Source of the DNA: CAYYMX01 sp964473045
GTDB lineage: Bacteria > Pseudomonadota > Alphaproteobacteria > Methylaequorales > Methylaequoraceae
Reading direction: 5' to 3'
Assembly (NCBI GenBank): GCA_964473045.1
Contig: CAYYMX010000080.1
Coordinates: 1-6,357, forward strand
DNA length: 6,357 nt
Positions within the stretch are counted from its first letter, which is position 1. The number at the start of each line of letters is the position of its first letter. Of this stretch, positions 1-6,281 are shown piece by piece. The notes under the pieces were generated by a model. The model was not told the origin of the DNA. It did not search any database and saw only the letters and a program-made list of their open reading frames with translations. The translations under genes were made by a program, and so were the position numbers.

Positions 1-423
1 CATAATCCTTTTTCAATGCCTCAAGGAGGTATGAATTCTTTAATTAATGAAAAACCTCTTGAAATTCTAGCTTGGCAGTTTGATATAGTATGTAATGGTG
101 TTGAGCTTTCTTCCGGAGCTATACGTAATCACAAGCCTGATATAATGTTAAAGGCTTTTGAGATTGCTGGTTATAGTAAAGAAGAATTAAGAGCTAAGTT
201 TGGCTTTCTTTTGGATGCATTTAAATTTGGAGCTCCCCCACATGGAGGGTCAGCACCAGGTATAGATAGGATTATTATGCTTCTTACAGGTGAGGAAAAC
301 TTGAGAGAGGTTGTTGCATTTCCGATGAACCAACAAGCTGAAGATCTTATGTTAAATTCTCCAAATAAAATTTCAAATAAGCATTTAAAAGAATTAGGGA
401 TTACTATAGAAGAAGATGATTAA
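1..423 (+). CDS. aspS: Aspartate-tRNA ligase, C-terminal part (5' end outside window)
   Basis: This is the last 140 codons of a class II aminoacyl-tRNA synthetase that charges tRNA-Asp (or tRNA-Asp and tRNA-Asn) in the cytoplasm. The reading frame is open from the first base, beginning [10 protein letters not shown], which matches the bacterial AspS H(N/H)PFxMP segment. Class II motif 3 follows as [19 protein letters not shown]; its arginine contacts ATP. The segments [14 protein letters not shown] and [16 protein letters not shown] are typical of bacterial AspS, and the Q-A-E-D-L-M wording looks alphaproteobacterial. The full protein is normally about 590 residues, so roughly three quarters lies to the left of the window. 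The stop codon TAA at 421-423 overlaps the start of the next gene by 8 nt, which suggests translational coupling. Whether it is discriminating or non-discriminating cannot be judged from this fragment. The identification is very secure. Confidence 0.96.
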   Translation, partial: HNPFSMPQGGMNSLINEKPLEILAWQFDIVCNGVELSSGAIRNHKPDIMLKAFEIAGYSKEELRAKFGFLLDAFKFGAPPHGGSAPGIDRIIMLLTGEENLREVVAFPMNQQAEDLMLNSPNKISNKHLKELGITIEEDD

Positions 424-1219
424 TTTATATAAGATTATAATCTTTGCAATTGTTCTTTTTGTTTTTCACAATAATTTGTATGGTAAGAACAAACTTTTGT
501 CTTATAAAAGTGTATACGATATTAAACTAGGAGAATCAAAAGTTAATAGAGCACTTGGCAAAACTTATGTAGCTCAAGCTAATGGAGAACTTTTTATTGA
601 TTGGGTTGATAACTGTAAATCTTGGATTTCTAACCAGAGAATGGTTACCAGATTCATCAATTCACATGGAGTAGGTACTGTTAGTGAAATTAATTATTCA
701 ATAGTTGAGGCAAATAGTGGACAAAATCTTGATTTTTCACTTGAAATTAAGGAGAATGCTAAGTTGGTAGAAAGGACTTTCGGAAGAGGAAAAAAGAAAA
801 AAGAACTAACTGTAGAATTTGATGTTCCAAGTGATAGAGAGAGTTTAAAGTTTGAAGATGATGTAATTTTTCCCCATGAATTTCTTGAAGATATAATTAA
901 AAATTTTGGAGGAAAAGAAAAGATTATTGTAAAAAAAGTTTATGAGGGAACCATTCCTGAAAAATTTTTTCAAATATCTGTGTTTTTTACAGGTGAAACA
1001 TCTAAAGGATCAAAAAAACTGTTGCCTAAGGGTGTTGAAAATAAATTTCAAAAGATTAGAATGGCATATTTTCAAGATAAAACTCAGGAACCTATTCTTG
1101 AGTTAACAGCACACATCAATGAACAGGGTATTGGAAGTTTTTTTAAATACGATTATCCTGAATATTCTTTGATAATGAATCTAAAAAAACTTAGTTTGAC
1201 TCCATTAGCTTGCAAATAA
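416..1219 (+). CDS. DUF1849 / EipB-family periplasmic envelope-integrity protein
   Basis: This 267-residue exported protein resembles the DUF1849 family, whose studied member is the Brucella cell-envelope integrity protein EipB, a periplasmic beta-spiral protein. Residues 1-23 form a signal peptide: a short positive start (MINLYK), a hydrophobic core ([11 protein letters not shown]) and a polar end near LYGK. The mature start, with VYDIKLG and then an FIDWVDNC segment, fits the family opening (Y-D-hydrophobic-L, then an aromatic strand ending in a cysteine). Only two cysteines occur in the mature part, C67 and C266 near the C-terminus (LTPLACK). I recall that EipB has a conserved disulfide joining one early and one near-terminal cysteine, so this pair is strong support. 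The sequence is much more lysine-rich and divergent than Brucella EipB. The ATG lies inside the end of aspS (ATGATTAA) behind a purine-rich GAAGAAG, so the two genes are probably co-translated. The biochemical function is not known in detail. Confidence 0.78.
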   Translation: MINLYKIIIFAIVLFVFHNNLYGKNKLLSYKSVYDIKLGESKVNRALGKTYVAQANGELFIDWVDNCKSWISNQRMVTRFINSHGVGTVSEINYSIVEANSGQNLDFSLEIKENAKLVERTFGRGKKKKELTVEFDVPSDRESLKFEDDVIFPHEFLEDIIKNFGGKEKIIVKKVYEGTIPEKFFQISVFFTGETSKGSKKLLPKGVENKFQKIRMAYFQDKTQEPILELTAHINEQGIGSFFKYDYPEYSLIMNLKKLSLTPLACK

Positions 1220-1387
1220 TTACTTAATTTTCTGTTCTTTGAAAACAACGTGTTTTCTAATTTTAGGGTCGTACTTTTTAAGCTCAAGCTTTTCTGTCTT
1301 TGTTTTTGGGTTTTTATCTTTAACGTAGAAATAACCAGTATTAGCTGAACTAACAAGTTTAATTTGTATGGTGTTTGTTTTTGCCAT
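1220..1387 (-). CDS. rpmG: 50S ribosomal protein bL33
   Basis: This 55-residue protein is a component of the large ribosomal subunit near the E site. It begins [18 protein letters not shown] and ends FKEQKIK, aligning along its whole length with E. coli bL33, including LVSSAxTGx[12 protein letters not shown] and the K-I-K end, and has the same length of 55. It has no cysteines, so it is the zinc-free form. The start is ATG at 1385-1387, with AAGGA only 3 nt upstream. It is the last gene of the leftward set. Its stop TAA (1220-1222) directly abuts the stop codon of the convergent eipB-like gene at 1219, with no base between them. It is separated from the DUF983 gene by 36 nt that contain a promoter-like sequence, so it may have its own transcript besides read-through. 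Confidence 0.96.
   Translation of the reverse strand: MAKTNTIQIKLVSSANTGYFYVKDKNPKTKTEKLELKKYDPKIRKHVVFKEQKIK
1241..1257 (+). terminator. Possible weak terminator hairpin for the aspS-eipB transcript
   Basis: GAAAAC at 1241-1246 and GTTTTC at 1252-1257 can pair around a 5-nt loop (AACGT), followed by TAATTTTAG. The stem has only six pairs, two of them G-C, and it lies inside the conserved 3' coding part of rpmG on the opposite strand. It is the only hairpin I found after the eipB stop, but it is weak and may be a product of rpmG codons. Confidence 0.2.
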
Positions 1388-1393
1388 GATTCC

Positions 1394-1421
1394 TTTATAT
1401 AAGGATTAAATGATCTGTCAA
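1394..1421 (-). promoter_or_regulatory. Promoter-like sequence before rpmG
   Basis: On the - strand, TTGACA (1416-1421, a perfect sigma-70 -35 box) is followed after 16 nt by TATAAA (1394-1399, five of six matches to TATAAT). With usual spacing the transcript start would fall at about 1387, which is the A of the rpmG ATG, giving a leaderless mRNA. The -35 box starts just past the stop of the DUF983 gene. In such AT-rich DNA TATAAA is common by chance, but the exact TTGACA is less so. The AAGGA that could act as ribosome binding site overlaps the -10 box, so it would be used only on a longer read-through transcript. Confidence 0.35.
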
Positions 1422-1423
1422 GA

Positions 1424-1786
1424 TTAAGGAGATTTATCAGCTACTGTAATCTGAATTGCTATAAATGTACCCTTAATTCTAGGAAGAAGCCACAAACTTA
1501 AGATTATAGTTAAGAGTGGCCAAAGAATCATCTGCAAAATTAGTGGTGGACTTAGATTTTTTTCCAGTAAAAGTATAAGTGGTATTATGATGTGACCAAC
1601 TGCAAAAATTGTAAAATATGATGGACCGTCATCAGACTTATATTTTGTAAAATTTAAACCACAATTTTTACATTTTTTGAATGTTTTAATATATTTAGAA
1701 AAAATTGGTGAAATTCCACATATTGGACATCTTTTTAAGAATCCTCTTTTCACCAGAGAAATTTTTTTTAATTTTTTAACCATCAT
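1424..1786 (-). CDS. DUF983 family zinc-ribbon membrane protein
   Basis: This 120-residue small inner-membrane protein of unknown function matches DUF983. The cytoplasmic-type N-terminus carries RGFLKRCPICG and CKNCGL, so C20/C23 and C39/C42 form a likely four-cysteine zinc site. It is followed by the family signature DDGPSYFTIFAVGH (52-65) and two membrane segments, at about 56-74 and 82-102, with the E-K-N-L-S-P-P linker between them, then the conserved LLPRIKGTFIAIQ end. Length and layout are normal for the family. The start is ATG at 1784-1786, or a second ATG at 1781-1783. Either one overlaps the rnr stop (by 11 or 8 nt), so translation is probably coupled to rnr. A gene of this family next to rnr is, as I recall, common in Alphaproteobacteria, but no role is established and I propose none. 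Confidence 0.88.
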   Translation of the reverse strand: MMVKKLKKISLVKRGFLKRCPICGISPIFSKYIKTFKKCKNCGLNFTKYKSDDGPSYFTIFAVGHIIIPLILLLEKNLSPPLILQMILWPLLTIILSLWLLPRIKGTFIAIQITVADKSP

Positions 1787-3242
1787 TTATTCTGACTTTG
1801 TCTAACAAAATTTTTCCAGTTCTAACATTGTTTTTTTTTATTTTAAATTTGACAAGTTGACCAAGCTTCAGATTTTTTAGAGATTTTTTTTGGCTAAAAT
1901 CTTCTTTAAATCTAACCAAACCAGAAAAAGGAAAATCTATTGATCTTATAAAAATTCCAAAACCTTCGATACCATCAATAATTCCTTCAAATTCATAATG
2001 TTTTAATTTTTTTATATATAAGCTACACGCTCTTTCAATAATATTCCTTTCAATCAAATCGGCTTTCTTTTCCTGAGTTGTTAAATGTTCAGAAATATTT
2101 TCATTATCTATATTTTTTTTTTTGGAAAAAAGAATATCAACAACTTTTCTGTGGACTATTAAATCAGAATATCTTCTTATAGGAGAAGTAAAATGTGTGT
2201 ACTTTTCCAAAGCTAAACCAAAATGCCCTTTGTTTATAGAATTGTAATAAGCTTTTGATTGAGTTTTTAGAAGAGTATTATTAAAAAATATTTTTTTAGA
2301 TCTGTTAATTATTTTTATTGTCTCTCTAAAATCTGATTGAATGTCATATTTAAACTTTTTGATATTAAAACCATTTTCGTTAAGAATTTCTTTAAGCAAA
2401 CTTATTTTTTCTTTTTTAGGTTTTTCATGATTTCTAAAAATTGCATGAACTTTTTTATTTATTAAGAGATTCGCAATAATTGTGTTGGTAAGAATCATAA
2501 ACTCTTCAATTATTTTATATGACTGAAGACTTTTTTTTTTTTTAAAATCAAAATCATTTCTATTGAAAATATTTATAGAATATTCTTCAGTTTCAAAATT
2601 AATTTTACCTCTGGCTGAACTAGATTTTTCTAGAAGTTTAAAAGTTTTGTATATGTTTTTAACCATTTTGCTATAACGGTTTTTTTTTTTTTGATTAATT
2701 AAACTTTCTACTTCATTATAAGTTAGTCTTCCTTGTGATACTATAAATCCTCTATGAACCTTAGTTTCTTTAATTCTCCCGTTTGTGTTTAATTCTATTT
2801 CAACTATTAAACATGCTCTTTTCTTAAATGGTACTAATGAACATAGATTATTTGATAGTTTCTCTGGAAACATTGGAATCACTCTATCAGGAAAATAAAA
2901 TGAATTACCTCTCTTTTTTGCTTCAATATCTAATGGGTCATTCTTCGAAACATAAAAGCTTACATCAGCTATAGCAACCATTACTTTGGAACCGTTTTCT
3001 GAAAAATTTGCCCACACAGCGTCATCAAAATCTCTACTGTCTTCACCGTCTACAGTTACAAAAGGTATGTGAGTAAAATCTTCATGATTTTTGAAGTCTT
3101 TTAAGGAAATATTTGATGAGTATTCCAACACTTTTTTTGGAAAACTTTGCCTTAGTGAATTTTCCTTAATTTCTTTTTCAATAATCGATGTTAATGAAAT
3201 AGTTTCTTTATTTAAATTTTTTCTTCTTCTTTTTTTCTTCAT
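1776..3242 (-). CDS. rnr: RNase R/RNase II family exoribonuclease lacking N-terminal OB domains
   Basis: This 488-residue 3'-5' exoribonuclease of the RNB family degrades RNA to mononucleotides in the cytoplasm. The RNB domain spans about residues 58-375. DGEDSRDFDD (65-74) gives the metal-binding aspartates D65, D71, D73 and D74. ADVSFYV, RGNSFYFPDRVIPMFPE, NNLCSLVP and HFTSPIRRYSDLIVHR (350-365, with the catalytic arginine near R356) are all present. An S1 domain occupies about 417-486 (FEGIIDGIEGFGIFI). RNase R is usually 700-800 residues with a winged helix and two cold-shock domains before RNB; here only some 57 residues precede it, starting MKKKRRRK. The lysine-rich C-terminal tail of many RNase R proteins is also absent. 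The ATG at 3240-3242 is the only possible start, because an in-frame TAA immediately precedes it. The gene overlaps topA by 35 nt and DUF983 by 11 or 8 nt. The RNB core looks catalytically intact. RNase II and RNase R are hard to separate without the N-terminus; the DGEDSRDFDD wording favours RNase R. Confidence 0.9.
   Translation of the reverse strand: MKKKRRRKNLNKETISLTSIIEKEIKENSLRQSFPKKVLEYSSNISLKDFKNHEDFTHIPFVTVDGEDSRDFDDAVWANFSENGSKVMVAIADVSFYVSKNDPLDIEAKKRGNSFYFPDRVIPMFPEKLSNNLCSLVPFKKRACLIVEIELNTNGRIKETKVHRGFIVSQGRLTYNEVESLINQKKKNRYSKMVKNIYKTFKLLEKSSSARGKINFETEEYSINIFNRNDFDFKKKKSLQSYKIIEEFMILTNTIIANLLINKKVHAIFRNHEKPKKEKISLLKEILNENGFNIKKFKYDIQSDFRETIKIINRSKKIFFNNTLLKTQSKAYYNSINKGHFGLALEKYTHFTSPIRRYSDLIVHRKVVDILFSKKKNIDNENISEHLTTQEKKADLIERNIIERACSLYIKKLKHYEFEGIIDGIEGFGIFIRSIDFPFSGLVRFKEDFSQKKSLKNLKLGQLVKFKIKKNNVRTGKILLDKVRINDG
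2113..2123 (-). repeat. A11 homopolymer tract inside rnr
   Basis: Eleven adenines on the coding strand encode the KKKN of SKKKNID (about residues 374-377) in the RNB domain of the exoribonuclease. The frame is intact as given. Loss or gain of one base would truncate the protein before its S1 domain. Confidence 0.9.
2531..2543 (-). repeat. A13 homopolymer tract inside rnr
   Basis: Thirteen adenines on the coding strand encode four lysines and the first base of the following serine codon (FKKKKSL, about residues 233-239). The tract is far longer than needed for lysine codons and is a likely site of replication or transcription slippage. Confidence 0.9.
2680..2692 (-). repeat. A13 homopolymer tract inside rnr
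   Basis: Thirteen adenines on the coding strand run from the CAA of glutamine 184 to the AAC of asparagine 188 (QKKKN). This is the second 13-base A tract in the gene, about 140 bases from the other. Confidence 0.9.
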
Positions 3243-5652
3243 TTATAATTTCTAATGCACCATCTAAGCTAATTTCTTCTTTCAATGTGTCTTTTGGAAG
3301 AGAAATCTTTTTTCCCTTAAATCCAATTGAACTTGGGGTCCTTCTACTACTTTGTATGAAAAATACATTTTCATTGCTCTTTGGGCAGGTTCCGATCAAA
3401 GACATTTTTTTGTTTATAAGTTCAACAGCCCTATTCATTCCAATTTCTTGAATATCTTCATTTTTTGAAACTGATATATTAACTGGCCCGCAAGAAATGT
3501 AAGGCCCAAAAGCTCCAGTTTTTGCTATGATCTCTATTTTAAACTCGGGGTGTTTCCCAATGGTTTTGGGTAAGCTTAATAATTTTAATGCCCTTTCTAT
3601 GTTTATTGTTTCATTTTGCATGTTGTTTGGAATACTAATTCTTTTAGGTTTTTCCTCGTCTATTTTCAACTCGAGATACCTTCCATATCTTCCACTTTTT
3701 AGAAAGATTTCATTTTTACTTGTAGGATCAGTTCCAATTTTTTTTCCTAAACCTGACAGCTCTTGATTGTTCTCATCCGAATCTAATGAATATTTGTATT
3801 TGCAACTATCAGCCTCAGCCTTTTTATTGAAGTTGGAACAACCTACAAATGGTCCAGCAGGTGCAAACTGAATATAGAGTTCTCCATCATTACATTTCGG
3901 GCATTTTTTTTTGTCAATTAATTCTTCACTATTTTCATTTATTCTCTTAATAACATCAGTTGTACTTATATTCTTTAGAAACAAAACAGATTTGCTAAGA
4001 ATCTCTAAAAAGGTTTTTAAGGTATCCTTCCAATTTAGTTTCGATTCTGTTATCTGGTCGAGTTGTCTTTCCAAGTCTGCAGTAAAATTATAATCAACAA
4101 AACTTTCAAAATAACAGTCAAGAAATTTTGAAATAATTTTTCCACTTGCTGTTGGTCTTACTGTTCTCTTTTCAATATTAATATAACCATTTGTTTTTAA
4201 TTTTGAGAAAATACTATGGTAAGTTGAAGGTCTTCCGATGCCAAGTTCTTCAAGTTTTCTAATGACACTTGCTTCAGTATACCTATTTGGTGGTTTGGTA
4301 TAATTTTTTTTTGGCTCAATTTTGCAGATTTCAAGTGAATCGTTTTTTTCTAAGGATGGTAATTCTTGAGATTCATTCTTAGAGTCGGAATAATTGTAAA
4401 TTTTTTTAAAACCGGCAAACTTTGGGATAGACCCTCTTGTTTTTAATAAAAAATTTTGACTTTTAATATAGATTGAGGTTTCTAAACTCAGTGTTGGCGA
4501 CATTTGTGAAGCTATTGTTCTTCTCCAAATTAATTCATATAGTTTATGCTGGTCAGCTCTTAAGGAATATTTTACGTCGTCTGGATTTAAAGATAAATTG
4601 GTAGGAGTGACGGCTTCGTGTCCTTGTTGAACAAATTTAGCCTTTTCTTTATAAATATTCTCAGTGGTTGATAGATATTCTTTTCCAATTTTACTGCTAA
4701 TCAATTGTCTTAATTTTTCTGTTTCACTTTTTTTCATTTGATTGGAATCTGATCGGTGGTAGGTGATCAAACCTCCAAAGGAACCAATCCCATCTTTTAG
4801 TTCTTGAGCAATTCTATTAGTATTAGATGGACTAAAACCTAATTTAGATGAAGCATCTTGAAGAAGAAGAGAATTAGAAAATGGAGAATAAGGGTTTCTT
4901 TTCACTTCTCTTTTATTAATATTTTCAACAAAAAAACTATCAATTTCTAGTCGTCTTTTTATTTTTTCAGCAGTTTCTTGATTTTTTATAGACAACTTTT
5001 CAATTTTTTTTTCACCATCCATTAACAAATCACAATTAAACTTGTTTCCTTTTTTATCCTTAAGTTCTAATAAAAATTCCCAATATTCTTCTGGTACAAA
5101 TATGTCAATTTCTTTTTCTCTTTCTGCAAGAATTTTTAATGTTGGAGATTGGACACGACCAGCACTTTTTCCAAAAGTCGATGTTCTTCTTCGTGTAATA
5201 GGAGATATTTTATATCCAAAAAACTTATCAAGAAATTTCCTTGTTTTTGCTGCATTTACAAGGCCTTCATTAATATCTCTAGGATTTTTTAATGCTTCTA
5301 AAATATCATTTTTTCTCACAGCGGTGAATTCTATTCTTTTAAAGTTTTTTCCTTCAAGGAGATTTTCTTCTCTGCAAACTTCTATTAAATGCCAAGCTAT
5401 CATTTCTCCTTCTCTATCTGGGTCTAGAGCTAAAAATACCTCATTAGATTTTTTTATATTATTTAGAACAGGGTTGAGATTTGTACTTGTTATTTCCCAT
5501 TTTTTTACCGAAAAATTATTTTCATCAATTCCAATCTCTTTTTTTGGTAAATCTCTGATATGTCCAACAGTTGATACTACCTCAAAATCTTTGTCAAGGT
5601 ATCCTTTAATTGTTTTGGCCTTTGCAGGCGATTCTACTATAAGAAGTTTCAT
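3208..5652 (-). CDS. topA: DNA topoisomerase I (type IA)
   Basis: This 814-residue enzyme relaxes negatively supercoiled DNA through a 5'-phosphotyrosine intermediate. The TOPRIM domain runs from residue 1 to about 120: LLIVESPAKAKTIKGYL, GHIRDLP and ALDPDREGEMIAWHL, with E7, D77, D79 and E81 as metal-binding residues. AGRVQSPTL lies at 164-172. The active-site segment GLITYHRSDS gives catalytic Y298 and R300, and HEAVTPT (345-351) and EELGIGRPSTYHSI follow. A four-cysteine zinc finger is formed by C584, C587, C605 and C617, then topoisomerase C-terminal repeats (LKSGRYGRYLEL, KTGAFGPYIS, a degenerate third) and a lysine-rich end. The length is close to the family norm. ATG at 5650-5652 is chosen because it gives the standard MKLLIVESP start; an in-frame TTG at 5676 would add eight residues with no family support. 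No clear Shine-Dalgarno sequence is seen. The 3' end overlaps rnr by 35 nt. Oddities are an insertion between the last two zinc cysteines and H rather than the usual M after Y298. Confidence 0.97.
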   Translation of the reverse strand: MKLLIVESPAKAKTIKGYLDKDFEVVSTVGHIRDLPKKEIGIDENNFSVKKWEITSTNLNPVLNNIKKSNEVFLALDPDREGEMIAWHLIEVCREENLLEGKNFKRIEFTAVRKNDILEALKNPRDINEGLVNAAKTRKFLDKFFGYKISPITRRRTSTFGKSAGRVQSPTLKILAEREKEIDIFVPEEYWEFLLELKDKKGNKFNCDLLMDGEKKIEKLSIKNQETAEKIKRRLEIDSFFVENINKREVKRNPYSPFSNSLLLQDASSKLGFSPSNTNRIAQELKDGIGSFGGLITYHRSDSNQMKKSETEKLRQLISSKIGKEYLSTTENIYKEKAKFVQQGHEAVTPTNLSLNPDDVKYSLRADQHKLYELIWRRTIASQMSPTLSLETSIYIKSQNFLLKTRGSIPKFAGFKKIYNYSDSKNESQELPSLEKNDSLEICKIEPKKNYTKPPNRYTEASVIRKLEELGIGRPSTYHSIFSKLKTNGYINIEKRTVRPTASGKIISKFLDCYFESFVDYNFTADLERQLDQITESKLNWKDTLKTFLEILSKSVLFLKNISTTDVIKRINENSEELIDKKKCPKCNDGELYIQFAPAGPFVGCSNFNKKAEADSCKYKYSLDSDENNQELSGLGKKIGTDPTSKNEIFLKSGRYGRYLELKIDEEKPKRISIPNNMQNETINIERALKLLSLPKTIGKHPEFKIEIIAKTGAFGPYISCGPVNISVSKNEDIQEIGMNRAVELINKKMSLIGTCPKSNENVFFIQSSRRTPSSIGFKGKKISLPKDTLKEEISLDGALEIINEEKKKKKKFK

Positions 5653-5702
5653 AACCGTAAAAATTTTTATAATCAAAAAGAAAAAAATATTAAAATTTAA
5701 TT
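5653..5702. other. Short A/T-only-like spacer between plsY and topA
   Basis: This 50-nt gap contains only two G-C base pairs outside the AAGAAA and ACCG stretches. It could hold a weak promoter for topA, but no -35/-10 pair stands out. In many Alphaproteobacteria dprA would sit here, and no remnant of it is visible. Confidence 0.5.
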
Positions 5703-6281
5703 TTATTTTCTAATTTTAATTTTTATTTCATTTCCTTTTATTAATCTTTCAATATTTGATTTGTGTTTTAAAAATATTAGAAAAAAAATAATAATTAATG
5801 CAAATTTTTCTGGGTCATTCTGGACTATAACTGAAGTTAAAATTATGATTGATGAAATTAATGCAGCTACTGATGAATATTTAAATAATAATGCAATAGA
5901 AATCCAGCTTAACATAAAAATTGCACCATAAATTGGTGAATAAGATAGAAGAATTCCAAGTAAAACTGCTACCCCTTTTCCACCACGAAACTTTAACCAA
6001 ATAGGGAATAAATGACCTAGAAGCAAAAAAATCATTGAATAGTTTAATAGGTTTGAATTAATTATATAAACCATTTTGATAGTTAAAAATGCTTTAAAAA
6101 CATCAAGAGATAGTGTTAATAACCCTAATTTCCAACCACTAAGCCTTGTAATATTTGTTGCGCCAATGTTTTGAGACCCTTCTGTTCTTGGGTCATCTTT
6201 TTTTAAGACTAACGAAATTATTAATCCAAAGGGAATTGATCCTATAAGGTAGCTTACAGTTATTAATGAAAAAAATTCAAT
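5703..6281 (-). CDS. plsY: Glycerol-3-phosphate acyltransferase PlsY (probable ATT start)
   Basis: This inner-membrane enzyme transfers an acyl group from acyl-phosphate to glycerol-3-phosphate, making lysophosphatidate. Reading right to left, all three PlsY motifs are present: LIGSIPFGLI (12-21), GSQNIGATNITR (35-46) and GHLFPIWLKFRGGKGVA (89-105), with about five hydrophobic segments and a basic end (KIKIRK). The whole frame of about 192 residues has the normal family length. The first ATG in frame (6072-6074) would remove the first two motifs, so it is not the true start. No ATG, GTG or TTG occurs between the in-frame stop at 6291-6293 and that ATG. The best start by length is ATT at 6279-6281, which shares one base with the pyrC stop (ATTGA); ATA at 6261-6263 is an alternative. 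A one-base sequence error in the nearby T7 run, which could put TTG at 6278-6280 in frame, is also possible. Motif 2 has Q where G is usual (GSQN for GSGN). Confidence 0.9.
   Translation of the reverse strand: MEFFSLITVSYLIGSIPFGLIISLVLKKDDPRTEGSQNIGATNITRLSGWKLGLLTLSLDVFKAFLTIKMVYIINSNLLNYSMIFLLLGHLFPIWLKFRGGKGVAVLLGILLSYSPIYGAIFMLSWISIALLFKYSSVAALISSIIILTSVIVQNDPEKFALIIIFFLIFLKHKSNIERLIKGNEIKIKIRK

Noticed and set aside
22..33. A perfect-looking Shine-Dalgarno AAGGAGGT followed by ATG
   Set aside because: It encodes the conserved PQGGM of AspS, and the ATG follows with no spacing, so it is not an internal start.
1153..1356. A 67-codon frame on the - strand overlapping rpmG and the end of the EipB-like gene
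   Set aside because: The neighbouring frame encodes a full-length, recognisable bL33, so this is an out-of-frame shadow.
3527..4093. Two short open frames on the + strand (3527-3766 and 3911-4093) inside topA
   Set aside because: They lie wholly antisense to the conserved TopA zinc finger and C-terminal repeats, with no ribosome binding site and no recognisable motif.
5653..5676. A longer TopA using the in-frame TTG at 5674-5676
   Set aside because: The eight extra residues MIIKIFTV precede the near-universal MKLLIVESP start and have no counterpart in the family.
5042..5713. A 223-codon open frame on the + strand, antisense to the 5' part of topA and the plsY end
   Set aside because: It mirrors the strongly conserved topA coding sequence, matches no family I know and has no plausible start signal; it is a shadow of an AT-rich gene.
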